Shown: positions 1 through 7,387 of the stretch, in pieces
How the letters are laid out: every line of letters begins with the position of its first letter
How positions within the stretch are numbered: the stretch's first letter is position 1
IMG/VR virus record: IMGVR_UViG_3300032093_006456
Coordinates: 1 to 23,369 of that record
Source: a virus
DNA: 23,369 nt
Strand: one strand, 5' to 3'
Position numbers and translations under genes: made by a program
The notes under the pieces: model-generated
The model's database searches: none
What the model was told of the DNA's origin: nothing
The model's input: the letters and a program-made list of their open reading frames with translations, nothing else

Positions 1-2184
1 ATCCTTGAACTGGTCGAACTCTTTTGCATCTTTCTTTTTACCAATGATCTTGCGAACCTTATCGGCTTCTGACCAAGACATCCCTCCTAGATATACACAG
101 GCTTGCATAACCTGCTCCTGATAAATAATAACACCATATGTATTCTCGGTAAAGTCTTTCATTAATACATGGCTATAGTCTACTGCTTCTCTACCATTTT
201 TACGATCAATATACGAAGCACCTACAGTATTCATTGCTCCTGGTCTTACTAAGGCATTTGAGGCAACCAAATCTTCAAACTTATCTACACCCATTTTCAT
301 AAGAAGATTTGTATATGGAGTTGCTTCCGCCTGGAATACACCCTTAGTATATCCTTCGCTTAACATTTGATAAACTTTTGGATCGTCCATAGTTAATTCT
401 GAAAGATTAATCTGCTTTCCAGATCTATTTTTAATCGACCCCAATGTATCTGATATAACAGAAAGTGTTTTTAATCCTAGCGCATCAAGCTTAATCAAAC
501 CAATATCTGCAACAGTATCCATATCGTATGCTACAACTGGAATACGTCCAGAGACTTTATCTTGTGCGTCTTCACGAGATTCAACTGGAGCATACTTTCT
601 TAGATCATCTTTTGCCACAACAACTCCTGCAGCATGAACACCTACAGATCTAATTCTGCCACGCAGTCTTTCTGCTAGCCATACAACTTCTGGGTACTTA
701 GCTCTGAATTCTTTTGTATTCGGCGAACTTAAAAAGTCTTCGAATGTGTCAATTTGTTTTGTTGCACGATTTACTTCTTGAAGGGGAACCATAAATACAC
801 GAGCAGCATCTCTAATTACACCCTTATCTTTAAAGTATGTGTATGTAGAAATAGAAGCAACATGCTTAAACTTACCCTTTAAGTAATCTTTTACTTCCTT
901 ACGGCGTCTATCCTCAAAGTCTGTGTCAATATCTGGAAAATCATTTCGCTCTGGATTAATAAATCTAAAAAACAATAGGTTGTATTTAATTGGGTCTACA
1001 TCTGTAATTCCTAGGGCATAGCAAACTAATGATCCCGCTGCAGAACCACGTCCTGGACCAACTCTAATTCCAGATTCTTTTGCCCAATTAATCATATCAC
1101 CAACAACTAAAAAGTATGAGGCAAAGTTTTTAGAAGCAATAACCGATAACTCTTCTTCTAGCCTATCCATATAAATTGGGTCTGAAGCCTTCTGAAGGCT
1201 CTCTAAGCCCTTTACGGCCAGTGATCTTAGTCTTTCATCAGCATCTGTTTTTGGAACTGGCAGAAGGTCAAGGCCCTGATTAAAATCATAATCTCCAACC
1301 TTATTAGCAATCTCCATTGTATTTTCATATATATCAGTTCTATTTATATTAGATTTGTTAAAGTCTGACTCAATCTCAGATCTAGTTTGAATAAACAAAT
1401 TGTAGTCTTGAAAAGATATTCTTCTGTCTGGGTATAAATAATTAAACCTGTCCAGCATATTCTTCATATTCTTAGACATATCAAAATCTATATCCTTATC
1501 AGCCTTGGGTGATGTAGATAAGATTAATAATGCTTCCTCAAGGATTCGATCTTCTTCTTTGGCAAAGTGTGCGTCTCCCGTTGCCACCGCTTTGATTCCA
1601 AGCTCATCAGCCAGCTCTAGTAATTTTGAGTTTATTTCTGCTGGGTTGTGAGATTGAACCTCAACATAAAAATCTTCGTGAAAAGTTTGCTTAAAGTCTT
1701 TGAGTATAAGCTTTGCTTCTGAGAATTCCTGACGTTCAATAGATTTGCTAATAAGCCCATTGAGACATCCAGACAATACAATGATGCCTTCCGCATATTC
1801 TTTTAACACCTCTCTGTCAATACGTGGCTTATGATAAAAGCCTTCGTTCCATGCAATTTCTTGCAGGGCATTTATATTTTCTAAACCCTTTTTATTTTTA
1901 GCCAAAAGAATGATGTGGTTGTAGGCCTGAATAGATTTATCTGTTTTAGACGACCTATCAAATCTGTCTGTCGGAGATATGTACGCCTCAACTCCTAAAA
2001 TTGGCTTAATTCCTAATTCTTTTGCTGCGATCTGCATTTCACGATGTGAAGAAAGTGTTCCATGATCTGTGATTGCAATCGCCGTTTGTCCAGCATCTAA
2101 TGCTGCTTGGCATAGCTCGGCAGGAGAATTAAGGCCATCCATCAATGAGTAGTATGAATGAACATGCAAATGTGTGAATGACAT
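1..2184 (-). CDS. dnaE: DNA polymerase III alpha subunit, DnaE type (C-terminus beyond window)
   Basis: This is the replicative C-family DNA polymerase, presumably copying the phage genome. The 728 codons visible run in frame to the window edge, so the C-terminal part is missing. The N-terminus is a PHP domain: HLH (residues 5-7), TDH (39-41), GVEAY (64-68), SGC (138-140) and GDAH (203-206), so most expected metal ligands are present and a metal-dependent exonuclease activity is possible. The polymerase palm follows with GPGRGSAAGS (376-385), PDIDTDF (417-423, Asp418 and Asp420) and KLDALGLKTL (565-574, Asp567), which match the three catalytic aspartates of E. coli DnaE. The RPGAM (647-651) and YQEQVMQ (688-694) motifs are also typical. 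The ATG at 2184 is preceded by AAGGCGGAG. It lies 23 bases downstream of the ssDNA-binding-like gene in the replication operon. Confidence 0.95.
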   Translation of the reverse strand, partial: MSFTHLHVHSYYSLMDGLNSPAELCQAALDAGQTAIAITDHGTLSSHREMQIAAKELGIKPILGVEAYISPTDRFDRSSKTDKSIQAYNHIILLAKNKKGLENINALQEIAWNEGFYHKPRIDREVLKEYAEGIIVLSGCLNGLISKSIERQEFSEAKLILKDFKQTFHEDFYVEVQSHNPAEINSKLLELADELGIKAVATGDAHFAKEEDRILEEALLILSTSPKADKDIDFDMSKNMKNMLDRFNYLYPDRRISFQDYNLFIQTRSEIESDFNKSNINRTDIYENTMEIANKVGDYDFNQGLDLLPVPKTDADERLRSLAVKGLESLQKASDPIYMDRLEEELSVIASKNFASYFLVVGDMINWAKESGIRVGPGRGSAAGSLVCYALGITDVDPIKYNLLFFRFINPERNDFPDIDTDFEDRRRKEVKDYLKGKFKHVASISTYTYFKDKGVIRDAARVFMVPLQEVNRATKQIDTFEDFLSSPNTKEFRAKYPEVVWLAERLRGRIRSVGVHAAGVVVAKDDLRKYAPVESREDAQDKVSGRIPVVAYDMDTVADIGLIKLDALGLKTLSVISDTLGSIKNRSGKQINLSELTMDDPKVYQMLSEGYTKGVFQAEATPYTNLLMKMGVDKFEDLVASNALVRPGAMNTVGASYIDRKNGREAVDYSHVLMKDFTENTYGVIIYQEQVMQACVYLGGMSWSEADKVRKIIGKKKDAKEFDQFKD

Positions 2185-2207
2185 TAATTCTCCGCCTTAA
2201 CTATTCT

Positions 2208-2882
2208 TTACCAGTCTAAGCTGCTGCTAGTTGCAGAGTTAGATTCTTCTTGGCTTCCGCCTTCTCCCATATAAAAAGCTTCTTGCTCTGCATACGGTAC
2301 ATGACGAACTGCTGTCTTTTCAAGATCAAAGAGTTCTAGTGATGAGAAGTCAAATGCTGACTCGTCTTTTGCTAATGGAATGATTGTATAGCTTGTATCG
2401 GTCTTTGTTCCGTTTCGCTTAATTCTCCACATTAGATTTGTGATTGATCCCATTTCACCAGCATACTCAATAAGTGTTGGTGTAATTGTTTTACCACTTG
2501 TACCTTGAGAAAGAATTGCAACATATGGCTCTTCTTTTCCATCATCCACCAAAACATTGATGTATAGACGTGTCTTTGCCTTCCAACCAGCCTTTGGATC
2601 CTTACGATGTTGTTCCTGTGCCCAATCACGGCCTTCTGACTCCATTGAATCTAGAGCTTTACGACGGTAGTCCTTTGGGTTTGTGTGCTCAAGAGCAATG
2701 AATCCGCATCCGAGCTTATCATTATATGTAGGTGAGTCTGGATCAAGCTCTTGGAGGAAGCGAATCTTAACACTTTCTCCATCTTCAATCTTCAGCCAGC
2801 GACCTTTATTTTCATCGCCACCACTATATGTTGGCTTATCTAGTGCCTTATTTAAGTCTTTTAGACCCTTTACTATACTCAT
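2208..2882 (-). CDS. Putative single-stranded DNA-binding protein (phage type)
   Basis: This 224-residue protein resembles phage ssDNA-binding proteins of the gp32-like kind. It has a basic, helical N-terminus (VKGLKDLNKAL), then a beta-rich core starting at WLKIEDGESVKIRFL (29-43). The core continues through LYINVLVDDG and YVAILSQGTSGKT to WRIKRNGTKTDTSYTIIPL. A flexible Ser/Glu-rich C-terminus ends in LDW, the type of tail that ssDNA-binding proteins use to contact partners. It lies between primase and DNA polymerase, which supports a replication-fork role. The ATG has a strong ribosome site (AAGGAGA) and a private extended -10 promoter about 45 bases upstream, so it can probably be made in excess of its neighbours. 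The family call rests on architecture and context, not on a search. Confidence 0.6.
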   Translation of the reverse strand: MSIVKGLKDLNKALDKPTYSGGDENKGRWLKIEDGESVKIRFLQELDPDSPTYNDKLGCGFIALEHTNPKDYRRKALDSMESEGRDWAQEQHRKDPKAGWKAKTRLYINVLVDDGKEEPYVAILSQGTSGKTITPTLIEYAGEMGSITNLMWRIKRNGTKTDTSYTIIPLAKDESAFDFSSLELFDLEKTAVRHVPYAEQEAFYMGEGGSQEESNSATSSSLDW

Positions 2883-2900
2883 TTATTTCTCCTTATAGTT

Positions 2901-2917
2901 GATGATATATATTCATC
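2901..2917. promoter_or_regulatory. 17-bp dyad in the leader of the ssDNA-binding gene
   Basis: The arms GATGA and TCATC flank an AT-only 7-base centre. The dyad lies between the extended -10 element and the ribosome site of the downstream gene, so it falls in the predicted 5' untranslated region. It could be an operator or an RNA hairpin for autoregulation, as known for some phage ssDNA-binding proteins. The role is inferred. Confidence 0.35.
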
Positions 2918-2926
2918 TGTTTAACT

Positions 2927-2935
2927 ATTATATCA
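2927..2935 (-). promoter_or_regulatory. Extended -10 promoter for the ssDNA-binding gene
   Basis: On the minus strand the site reads TGATATAAT, a perfect TGnTATAAT extended -10 element. No good -35 box is present at 16-18 bases. It ends 44 bases before the ATG at 2882 and starts just after the primase stop codon, so it would give a short leader and a transcript covering the ssDNA-binding and polymerase genes. Confidence 0.55.
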
Positions 2936-3931
2936 TTAATGCCAAGATCTGTATTCTATGTCTGACACAGCATTTTTAATACAGTGTTTAATCTCTGCAT
3001 CAGTCATATCACCAGCATCTTTTGCATCGTGTGGGTATATCTTACCATATTCATTGGATGCCCACAAGATGTCTTTCATTCTTAATTTATTAGATATACT
3101 CTTTCCTAATTCTCTACCAGCTAAATCTGCATCTGTCATTATTGTTATTCTATTAAAATGCCTATTTAATATTTGTTGCTGCTCTGTAGATAAAAATCCT
3201 CCTAGTGTAGCAACTACGTTTGGAAAACCTGCCTGATGAACACGAATAGCATCAAAGCTGGATTCCACAATTATGACATGATCCCCAATCTTTTTGGCAC
3301 GATGTATATTAAATAATGTTTTGCTCTTAGGAAGATTAGTACTATTCTTAAAAGATTTTCCTTCTATTGACCTTCCAACAATTCCTATTGGCATACCATC
3401 TGGGCTGTGGACGGGAACGGTAACCATATCCATATTTTCAGAATATCCTAGACCAAAATAATCCATAGCCTCATGATTTATTCCACGAGAAATAAAATAG
3501 TCACAAGCCTTTAAACTATTAGATCTATCTTTAGATAGCTTATCCAGAATATCTTTACTAAACTCCTCAAACATGGGCTTCTCTTCCATTGCCTCTGCCA
3601 GTAGCTCATCAAAATTTTCTAGGGATTCCGTCTCTTTGGCAGATATAAATCGCAGTGATTCAAAGTCATTCTTCTGCATTGTGCGTTTAACTAGATCCAA
3701 TAGGGTACCAGACTCTCCACATGAAGGGTTAAAGCAGATGAATGCACCTTTTTCACGGCTTACACTAAAGCTTGATGTATGTCTATTAGAATGAAATGGG
3801 CAGTAGCATAGAAAGTCATTAGATGTCTCTCCAACAATAGTAAGTCCTATTTCTTTTATAATTGACTTAATGTGTGCTGGCGAGTACTGCGTGGGATCAA
3901 TTTCCCTTGTGTTATACCCTCTGATTGCCAT
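2936..3931 (-). CDS. DNA primase, DnaG type (CHC2 zinc finger plus TOPRIM)
   Basis: This enzyme makes RNA primers for phage DNA replication. An N-terminal CHC2 zinc-binding domain is visible with Cys44, His47, Cys66 and Cys71 (CPFH then CFNPSC). The TOPRIM catalytic domain follows, with Glu223 in VESSFDAIR and Asp267/Asp269 in TDADLAGRE. A later KDAGDMT (304-310) matches the KDxxD region of primases. At 331 residues it is much shorter than E. coli DnaG and has no room for the C-terminal helicase-binding domain, as is common in phage primases. The start overlaps the preceding gene by 76 bases; no later ATG lies upstream of the zinc finger, so the ATG at 3931, preceded by GAAGAAGG, is kept. It follows the helicase in the same operon. 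Confidence 0.92.
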   Translation of the reverse strand: MAIRGYNTREIDPTQYSPAHIKSIIKEIGLTIVGETSNDFLCYCPFHSNRHTSSFSVSREKGAFICFNPSCGESGTLLDLVKRTMQKNDFESLRFISAKETESLENFDELLAEAMEEKPMFEEFSKDILDKLSKDRSNSLKACDYFISRGINHEAMDYFGLGYSENMDMVTVPVHSPDGMPIGIVGRSIEGKSFKNSTNLPKSKTLFNIHRAKKIGDHVIIVESSFDAIRVHQAGFPNVVATLGGFLSTEQQQILNRHFNRITIMTDADLAGRELGKSISNKLRMKDILWASNEYGKIYPHDAKDAGDMTDAEIKHCIKNAVSDIEYRSWH

Positions 3932-4158
3932 GCCTTCTTCTTTCCTACGTATACGCCATATAGTGTCATTAAAAACACCCAGGTCTCTCCTGTGAATTCT
4001 ACCGAAAAGTTAGTATCTATGTCAAGTACTCTTGCGTATCCTTTTGACCTCATATCTTGTGACAATAAGGATTCGTATTGAGCTTTTATTCTTATCATAT
4101 CTGAATCGTCTTTAAATTCAACCGTAACTTGAAATCTTTTAATTGGTTTATGATTCAT
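3856..4158 (-). CDS. Hypothetical protein between helicase and primase
   Basis: I do not recognise this 100-residue protein. It begins MNHKPIKRFQVTVEFKDD and has an alternating hydrophobic pattern suggesting a small alpha/beta fold (RFQVTVEF, then YARVLDIDTNFSVEF and WVFLMTLYGVYV). The chosen ATG at 4158 overlaps the helicase stop by 11 bases and has AGAAAG and AAGG just upstream. A TTG at 4182 would add eight residues but has no better ribosome site. Its 3' end overlaps the primase by 76 bases. Its location inside the replication operon suggests, but does not prove, a replication accessory role. Confidence 0.65.
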   Translation of the reverse strand: MNHKPIKRFQVTVEFKDDSDMIRIKAQYESLLSQDMRSKGYARVLDIDTNFSVEFTGETWVFLMTLYGVYVGKKKAWQSEGITQGKLIPRSTRQHTLSQL

Positions 4159-5392
4159 CCTTAGACTTTCTAGGGTCCTCAAAGATTTCTTTAATAATAC
4201 CTCTATTAATATCCCAGTCTAAATAAACTCCAAAATCATGTCCATGTCTATTCTTTCTAGAAACAACTTCAATCAAATTAGAGTCTGGATATCTGTGAAT
4301 AGCCATAGCCATATCAGCATCGTACTCAATAGCCTTTGACCACGCAACCTGACTCATCATTGGTGGATTATCTCTATCAGAAATATCGTCTCCAGTTGCT
4401 GCAGTAATATCAATTACTGGTATATTGTTTCTAGTTGCTAAGTTTTTAAACTCACGAGACAAGTTCATATTACGCTCCGTGGGAGCCTTTGAATTATTGT
4501 TATCTGTAAACAACTGATGGTAATCAAGAATAACTAGGTCTGGCTTATGCTGATCAATTTTTGCCTGTACAGCATTAGGTGTTACCTGATTAAATCCCTC
4601 ATTAGATACAAGAATAAATCCATTCTTATCCTGAAACTTTTTGCTAGACCAAGATCTGAAGTCATCTATATTGATGTCTCCCTTAGAGAAATCTGATGCT
4701 CTAAACAATCCAGAACCCAGCATTGTATAAATTCGATCACGCATATTCTCTGGAGTCATTTCAAGAGATATGATCATTGGCTTGAATCCCTGTTCCCAAG
4801 CCTTGCATGCTAGATAGGATGTAAACCATGTCTTACCTTTACCTGGCCAACCAATTGCAACAATTAAATGTCCTGGTGCCATTCCAGTTGGATAGGCTAA
4901 ATCAATTGAGTCAAAGCCAGTTTTGATTCCTGGAGAACCACCCATTTCTGCAGAACGAATCTTTAGCGCCTCAATGTGCTTAATTGCACTTTCTGCATCA
5001 ATAACATCTAGGTCACGAATATTACTAGTAAACTTATTTAGTGCTGATAGCTCTGACTGAAGATCTGCCAACACACGTGATGCAGCATCTTCTTTAAGCA
5101 TTGAGCCACCACGAATAAGTATTCCCTTAAGTTTATTAGAAAGAAATTCATTCTTTAGTTTATCTAGATAATATCCAGTCTCCGCACTTGCCTTTGTATC
5201 TGGATCAAAGTCTTTGAAGCGTTCTTGTAGTACTCCAACTTCTGGAACAGCTTTAAACTTATAGTAATAGTTCTTTAAGGCATCCCATATGTCCCTATGT
5301 GATGTAAATAGATCATCTACGTTATCCGCAAGGAGTGTGCTAATATCTTTGTTCTTACATACAGCTGAAATTAATGTCGCTTCTGTATTCAT
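4148..5392 (-). CDS. dnaB: Replicative DNA helicase, DnaB type
   Basis: This hexameric RecA-fold helicase unwinds the phage replication fork. The N-terminal 120 residues match the small helical DnaB N domain. The ATPase core begins near residue 155 (IKTGFDSIDLAYPTGM). Walker A is GWPGKGKT (181-188), ISLEM lies at 208-212, Walker B is LVILD (286-290), and a late SRKNRHG (378-384) is in the usual place for the arginine-finger region. Its 414 residues are close to the typical family length. The ATG overlaps the previous stop by four bases (ATGA), with AGGAGA upstream, indicating translational coupling to the possible loader gene. The primase lies two genes downstream. Confidence 0.95.
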   Translation of the reverse strand: MNTEATLISAVCKNKDISTLLADNVDDLFTSHRDIWDALKNYYYKFKAVPEVGVLQERFKDFDPDTKASAETGYYLDKLKNEFLSNKLKGILIRGGSMLKEDAASRVLADLQSELSALNKFTSNIRDLDVIDAESAIKHIEALKIRSAEMGGSPGIKTGFDSIDLAYPTGMAPGHLIVAIGWPGKGKTWFTSYLACKAWEQGFKPMIISLEMTPENMRDRIYTMLGSGLFRASDFSKGDINIDDFRSWSSKKFQDKNGFILVSNEGFNQVTPNAVQAKIDQHKPDLVILDYHQLFTDNNNSKAPTERNMNLSREFKNLATRNNIPVIDITAATGDDISDRDNPPMMSQVAWSKAIEYDADMAMAIHRYPDSNLIEVVSRKNRHGHDFGVYLDWDINRGIIKEIFEDPRKSKDES

Positions 5393-5709
5393 TTGCTTTC
5401 TCCTTCCACCATCTTTTTAGTTGCTTCTCTAAGTAATCGTCTGCGTTCTACATCTTGATCTATATCATTTTTAACTTTTTCTATCTTATCAAAGTTTAAA
5501 TAAAAGAATTGAAGCGGATGACCTTGCTTAGATAAAGTAAAGTAGTAGCTGAGCAACTTATAGGCATCATCAAATCCTACACTATCTATGACATCCTGCA
5601 TAGCCCATTTTTCACGAAACTTATTTACCCTGATCTCTTGACCATACTTCTGCTTATATAAATTTTGGTATAAAGTGATAAGAATATAGGGCTGTCTATT
5701 ATTTGACAC
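5389..5709 (-). CDS. Hypothetical protein, possible helicase loader or replication accessory
   Basis: This 106-residue, mostly helical and charged protein starts at GTG 5709, with GAAGAG upstream and an 11-base overlap with the previous gene. The central segment (VGFDDAYKLLSYYF, then HPLQFFYLNFDKIEK) resembles the compact helical C-terminal modules of phage replisome organisers and loaders, and the tail is strongly charged (DVERRRLLREATKK). It is coupled by an ATGA overlap to the DnaB helicase, the usual place for a loader. No family signature is decisive, so the role is inferred from context. Confidence 0.6.
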   Translation of the reverse strand: MSNNRQPYILITLYQNLYKQKYGQEIRVNKFREKWAMQDVIDSVGFDDAYKLLSYYFTLSKQGHPLQFFYLNFDKIEKVKNDIDQDVERRRLLREATKKMVEGESK

Positions 5710-5902
5710 TCTTAAGCTCTTCTTCTACTTCACGAGTCTTTTCAATAAGCTTATTCTCAACAAATGCATAAACTCTTTCTGTGGCAGCATCTACTGTTTC
5801 GCCATGCCTAATATCATCTTCAACCCCAATACCTATCTTGATACTTTCGTAGTTGCCAAGATTTCGTGTAAAAGATAGATCGACCTTAACCCTTGTTGTC
5901 AT
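5699..5902 (-). CDS. Small conserved-looking hypothetical protein
   Basis: This 67-residue acidic protein starts MTTRVKVDLSFTRNLGNYES and then reads IKIGIGVED, suggesting a beta hairpin followed by a long amphipathic helix (AATERVYAFVENKLIEKTRE). The ATG at 5902 overlaps the preceding stop as TAATG and has the ribosome site AAGGCGGAG; an upstream in-frame start at 5917 is less likely. The NLGNYE-type N-terminus looks familiar from small phage proteins of unknown function, but I cannot name a family. It lies in the replication operon. Confidence 0.65.
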   Translation of the reverse strand: MTTRVKVDLSFTRNLGNYESIKIGIGVEDDIRHGETVDAATERVYAFVENKLIEKTREVEEELKSVK

Positions 5903-6384
5903 TACTCCGCCTTCCATACAGGGACATACTTACCGTCATTGGTCTTAGTATACAATATAACATTACTTTTGAGAAGGGCTAAAAGCTCTGCCTTAGATGG
6001 CAAATCTTTAGTGTGTCCTGCCTCTAAAATAAATTCATGTATCTGAACTATATCAGATTCGCTAAGCATATATTTAAACCAGGTACTATCTGGGTTTCCA
6101 ATAGGGTATACCTTTTGCGGCGACTTTATTTTGCCAACCAAAATATACTCTTCAAGCGTGACCTTATGTCTATTTAAAATTCTACCAGCTTGCACTAGTG
6201 TATACGCATTTTCCATGCCTTTTGATACTAAGCTATAAGAATAAAGAACTCTTTTTTTATCTGGATAACACCAAGCAATTAGCTCGTCTTTTGCCCTAGA
6301 CGACTTTAATACTTTATGAATTTTCCCATTTAAGAAGAAATAGAGAAATCTTTTTTGTATTCCGACTCTTTTTGATCTAGCCAT
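5902..6384 (-). CDS. Putative DNA-binding protein with MerR-like helix-turn-helix
   Basis: This 160-residue protein has a very basic N-terminus (MARSKRVGIQKR). Its middle segment, about residues 58-125, has the shape of a MerR/excisionase winged HTH: YTLVQAGRILNRHKVTLEEY (helix-turn-helix), then ILVGKIKSPQKVYP (wing) and LSESDIVQIHEFI (following helix). It probably binds DNA, perhaps as a regulator of the early operon, but no target can be read from sequence. The ATG at 6384 has AGGAAA upstream and overlaps the zinc-ribbon gene by 55 bases. The end overlaps the next gene as TAATG. Confidence 0.6.
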   Translation of the reverse strand: MARSKRVGIQKRFLYFFLNGKIHKVLKSSRAKDELIAWCYPDKKRVLYSYSLVSKGMENAYTLVQAGRILNRHKVTLEEYILVGKIKSPQKVYPIGNPDSTWFKYMLSESDIVQIHEFILEAGHTKDLPSKAELLALLKSNVILYTKTNDGKYVPVWKAE

Positions 6385-6515
6385 TTTCCTAGTTTACTCG
6401 ATTCCCTATTAATCATCCAGCGCTTTCCACACATCACACAATATAATTCTATATGTAGCTTCTGAGAAAAAACTCTATCTATGAATACTCTTCCATTACA
6501 TTTTTTGCACCACAT
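6330..6515 (-). CDS. Small zinc-ribbon protein
   Basis: This 61-residue protein has two CxxC knuckles, Cys3/Cys6 (WCKKC) and Cys26/Cys29 (CVMC), separated by 19 residues of predicted beta strand. This is the pattern of a zinc ribbon. The remainder is charged and helical. It may bind nucleic acid or a protein partner. Its ATG overlaps the metallophosphoesterase stop (TAATG), and its 3' end overlaps the HTH gene by 55 bases, so the three are probably translated together. Confidence 0.65.
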   Translation of the reverse strand: MWCKKCNGRVFIDRVFSQKLHIELYCVMCGKRWMINRESSKLGKWLDQKESEYKKDFSISS

Positions 6516-7315
6516 TATACTTTAAAAACCTTTCCATCTACAACGCATGAATAGTCTGGTGAAACATGAATCATTTGAATGTGAGGATAGTCATTTACAA
6601 TATGAGCAATAGCAAAACCCTTTTGCCAGTCATGATGCTGACTATACTTCATTCCGTCACTCTTTTCATCACACATGTGACCAATTTCATATCCACGCAA
6701 TGTTTCTCCTTCTCCATTATTTCGCAACTCATATGTTACCATATGTGAAGCAATTCTATGAGAGTGTCCACGAATTAACGATACCTGTAGATCTTCCATA
6801 TCTTTTCTTACAGCTCCTGTGGCTGATACAGATAATCCATGGTGCACATGGATATCTCCAAAGCGTCGCTTTGGCAACTCATTATAATAAATATATTCAT
6901 ATCCTAATGAATCTAAACTCCATAAAGATTCTGGTGTTACTTCGCTAATATATTCTGGAAGTTTTGCGTCTACATAATTAAATACTCTAATGTCATGATT
7001 ACCTAATGCTGAAAAAAGTTGTGCATCTGGAAGCATGTCTCTAGTCTTTGCGTAGAAATCTCTAGCACCCTTAGCTTCATGTCGCATCATTGGAACAATT
7101 AAGTCTCCGCTTTCAGTCTTATGATAATTTAAAAACTCTGCAGATCTACCCTCAGTATATTTACTATAGCATGCCTGATCATCTGTATCGCCTAAGTAAT
7201 CTACTACATCTGGCTTAAACCATTTCATAACCTTAAACCAAAGCTCGATCATCTTATCATCCTGATACGGGAACTGCTGATCTGACGATAACATCCATTT
7301 TAAATCGTTTGACAT
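6515..7315 (-). CDS. Calcineurin-like metallophosphoesterase
   Basis: This is a phosphodiesterase or phosphatase of the calcineurin-like superfamily, 266 residues long. Motifs in order: SSDQQFP (10-16), YLGDTDD (40-46, Asp43), ALGNHD (103-108, Asn106/His107), HVHHG (156-160) and GHSHR (183-187). The first motif is DxQ where the family usually has DxH, so one metal ligand is altered. The substrate is unknown; phage relatives may act on nucleic acids or nucleotides. It is the first gene after the promoter/terminator site and so heads the early operon. The ATG at 7315 is preceded by AAAGG. No signal peptide is visible, so it should be cytoplasmic. Confidence 0.88.
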   Translation of the reverse strand: MSNDLKWMLSSDQQFPYQDDKMIELWFKVMKWFKPDVVDYLGDTDDQACYSKYTEGRSAEFLNYHKTESGDLIVPMMRHEAKGARDFYAKTRDMLPDAQLFSALGNHDIRVFNYVDAKLPEYISEVTPESLWSLDSLGYEYIYYNELPKRRFGDIHVHHGLSVSATGAVRKDMEDLQVSLIRGHSHRIASHMVTYELRNNGEGETLRGYEIGHMCDEKSDGMKYSQHHDWQKGFAIAHIVNDYPHIQMIHVSPDYSCVVDGKVFKV

Positions 7316-7332
7316 TCATCTACCTTTATACG

Positions 7333-7357
7333 AAAAAAGTCACGGGATCGTGACTTT
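7333..7357 (-). terminator. Intrinsic terminator hairpin ahead of the early operon
   Basis: Read on the minus strand, a perfect 9-bp stem (AAAGTCACG paired with CGTGACTTT) closes a 4-base loop, and the stem runs into six T residues. On the plus strand the T-run is only three long, so the site should act on leftward transcription. It lies between the last structural gene and the metallophosphoesterase, but also downstream of the promoter at 7372-7399, so it may be an attenuator as well as a module boundary. Confidence 0.8.
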
Positions 7358-7362
7358 GAGGC

Positions 7363-7387
7363 TACAATATAATTGTAACATATTACA
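7363..7387. promoter_or_regulatory. Two overlapping dyads over the -10 element (operator candidate)
   Basis: TACAAT-ATA-ATTGTA (7363-7377) is a perfect 6-bp inverted repeat that covers the minus-strand -10 box and the predicted transcript start. TGTAA-CATA-TTACA (7374-7387) is a second one reaching into the spacer. Dyads over a promoter core are typical repressor or activator sites. The binding protein is unknown; the MerR-like gene at 5902-6384 is one candidate. Confidence 0.45.

Noticed and set aside
2432-2629. Minus-strand open frame inside the ssDNA-binding gene
   Set aside because: It lies wholly within a better supported gene in another frame and its composition is not protein-like.
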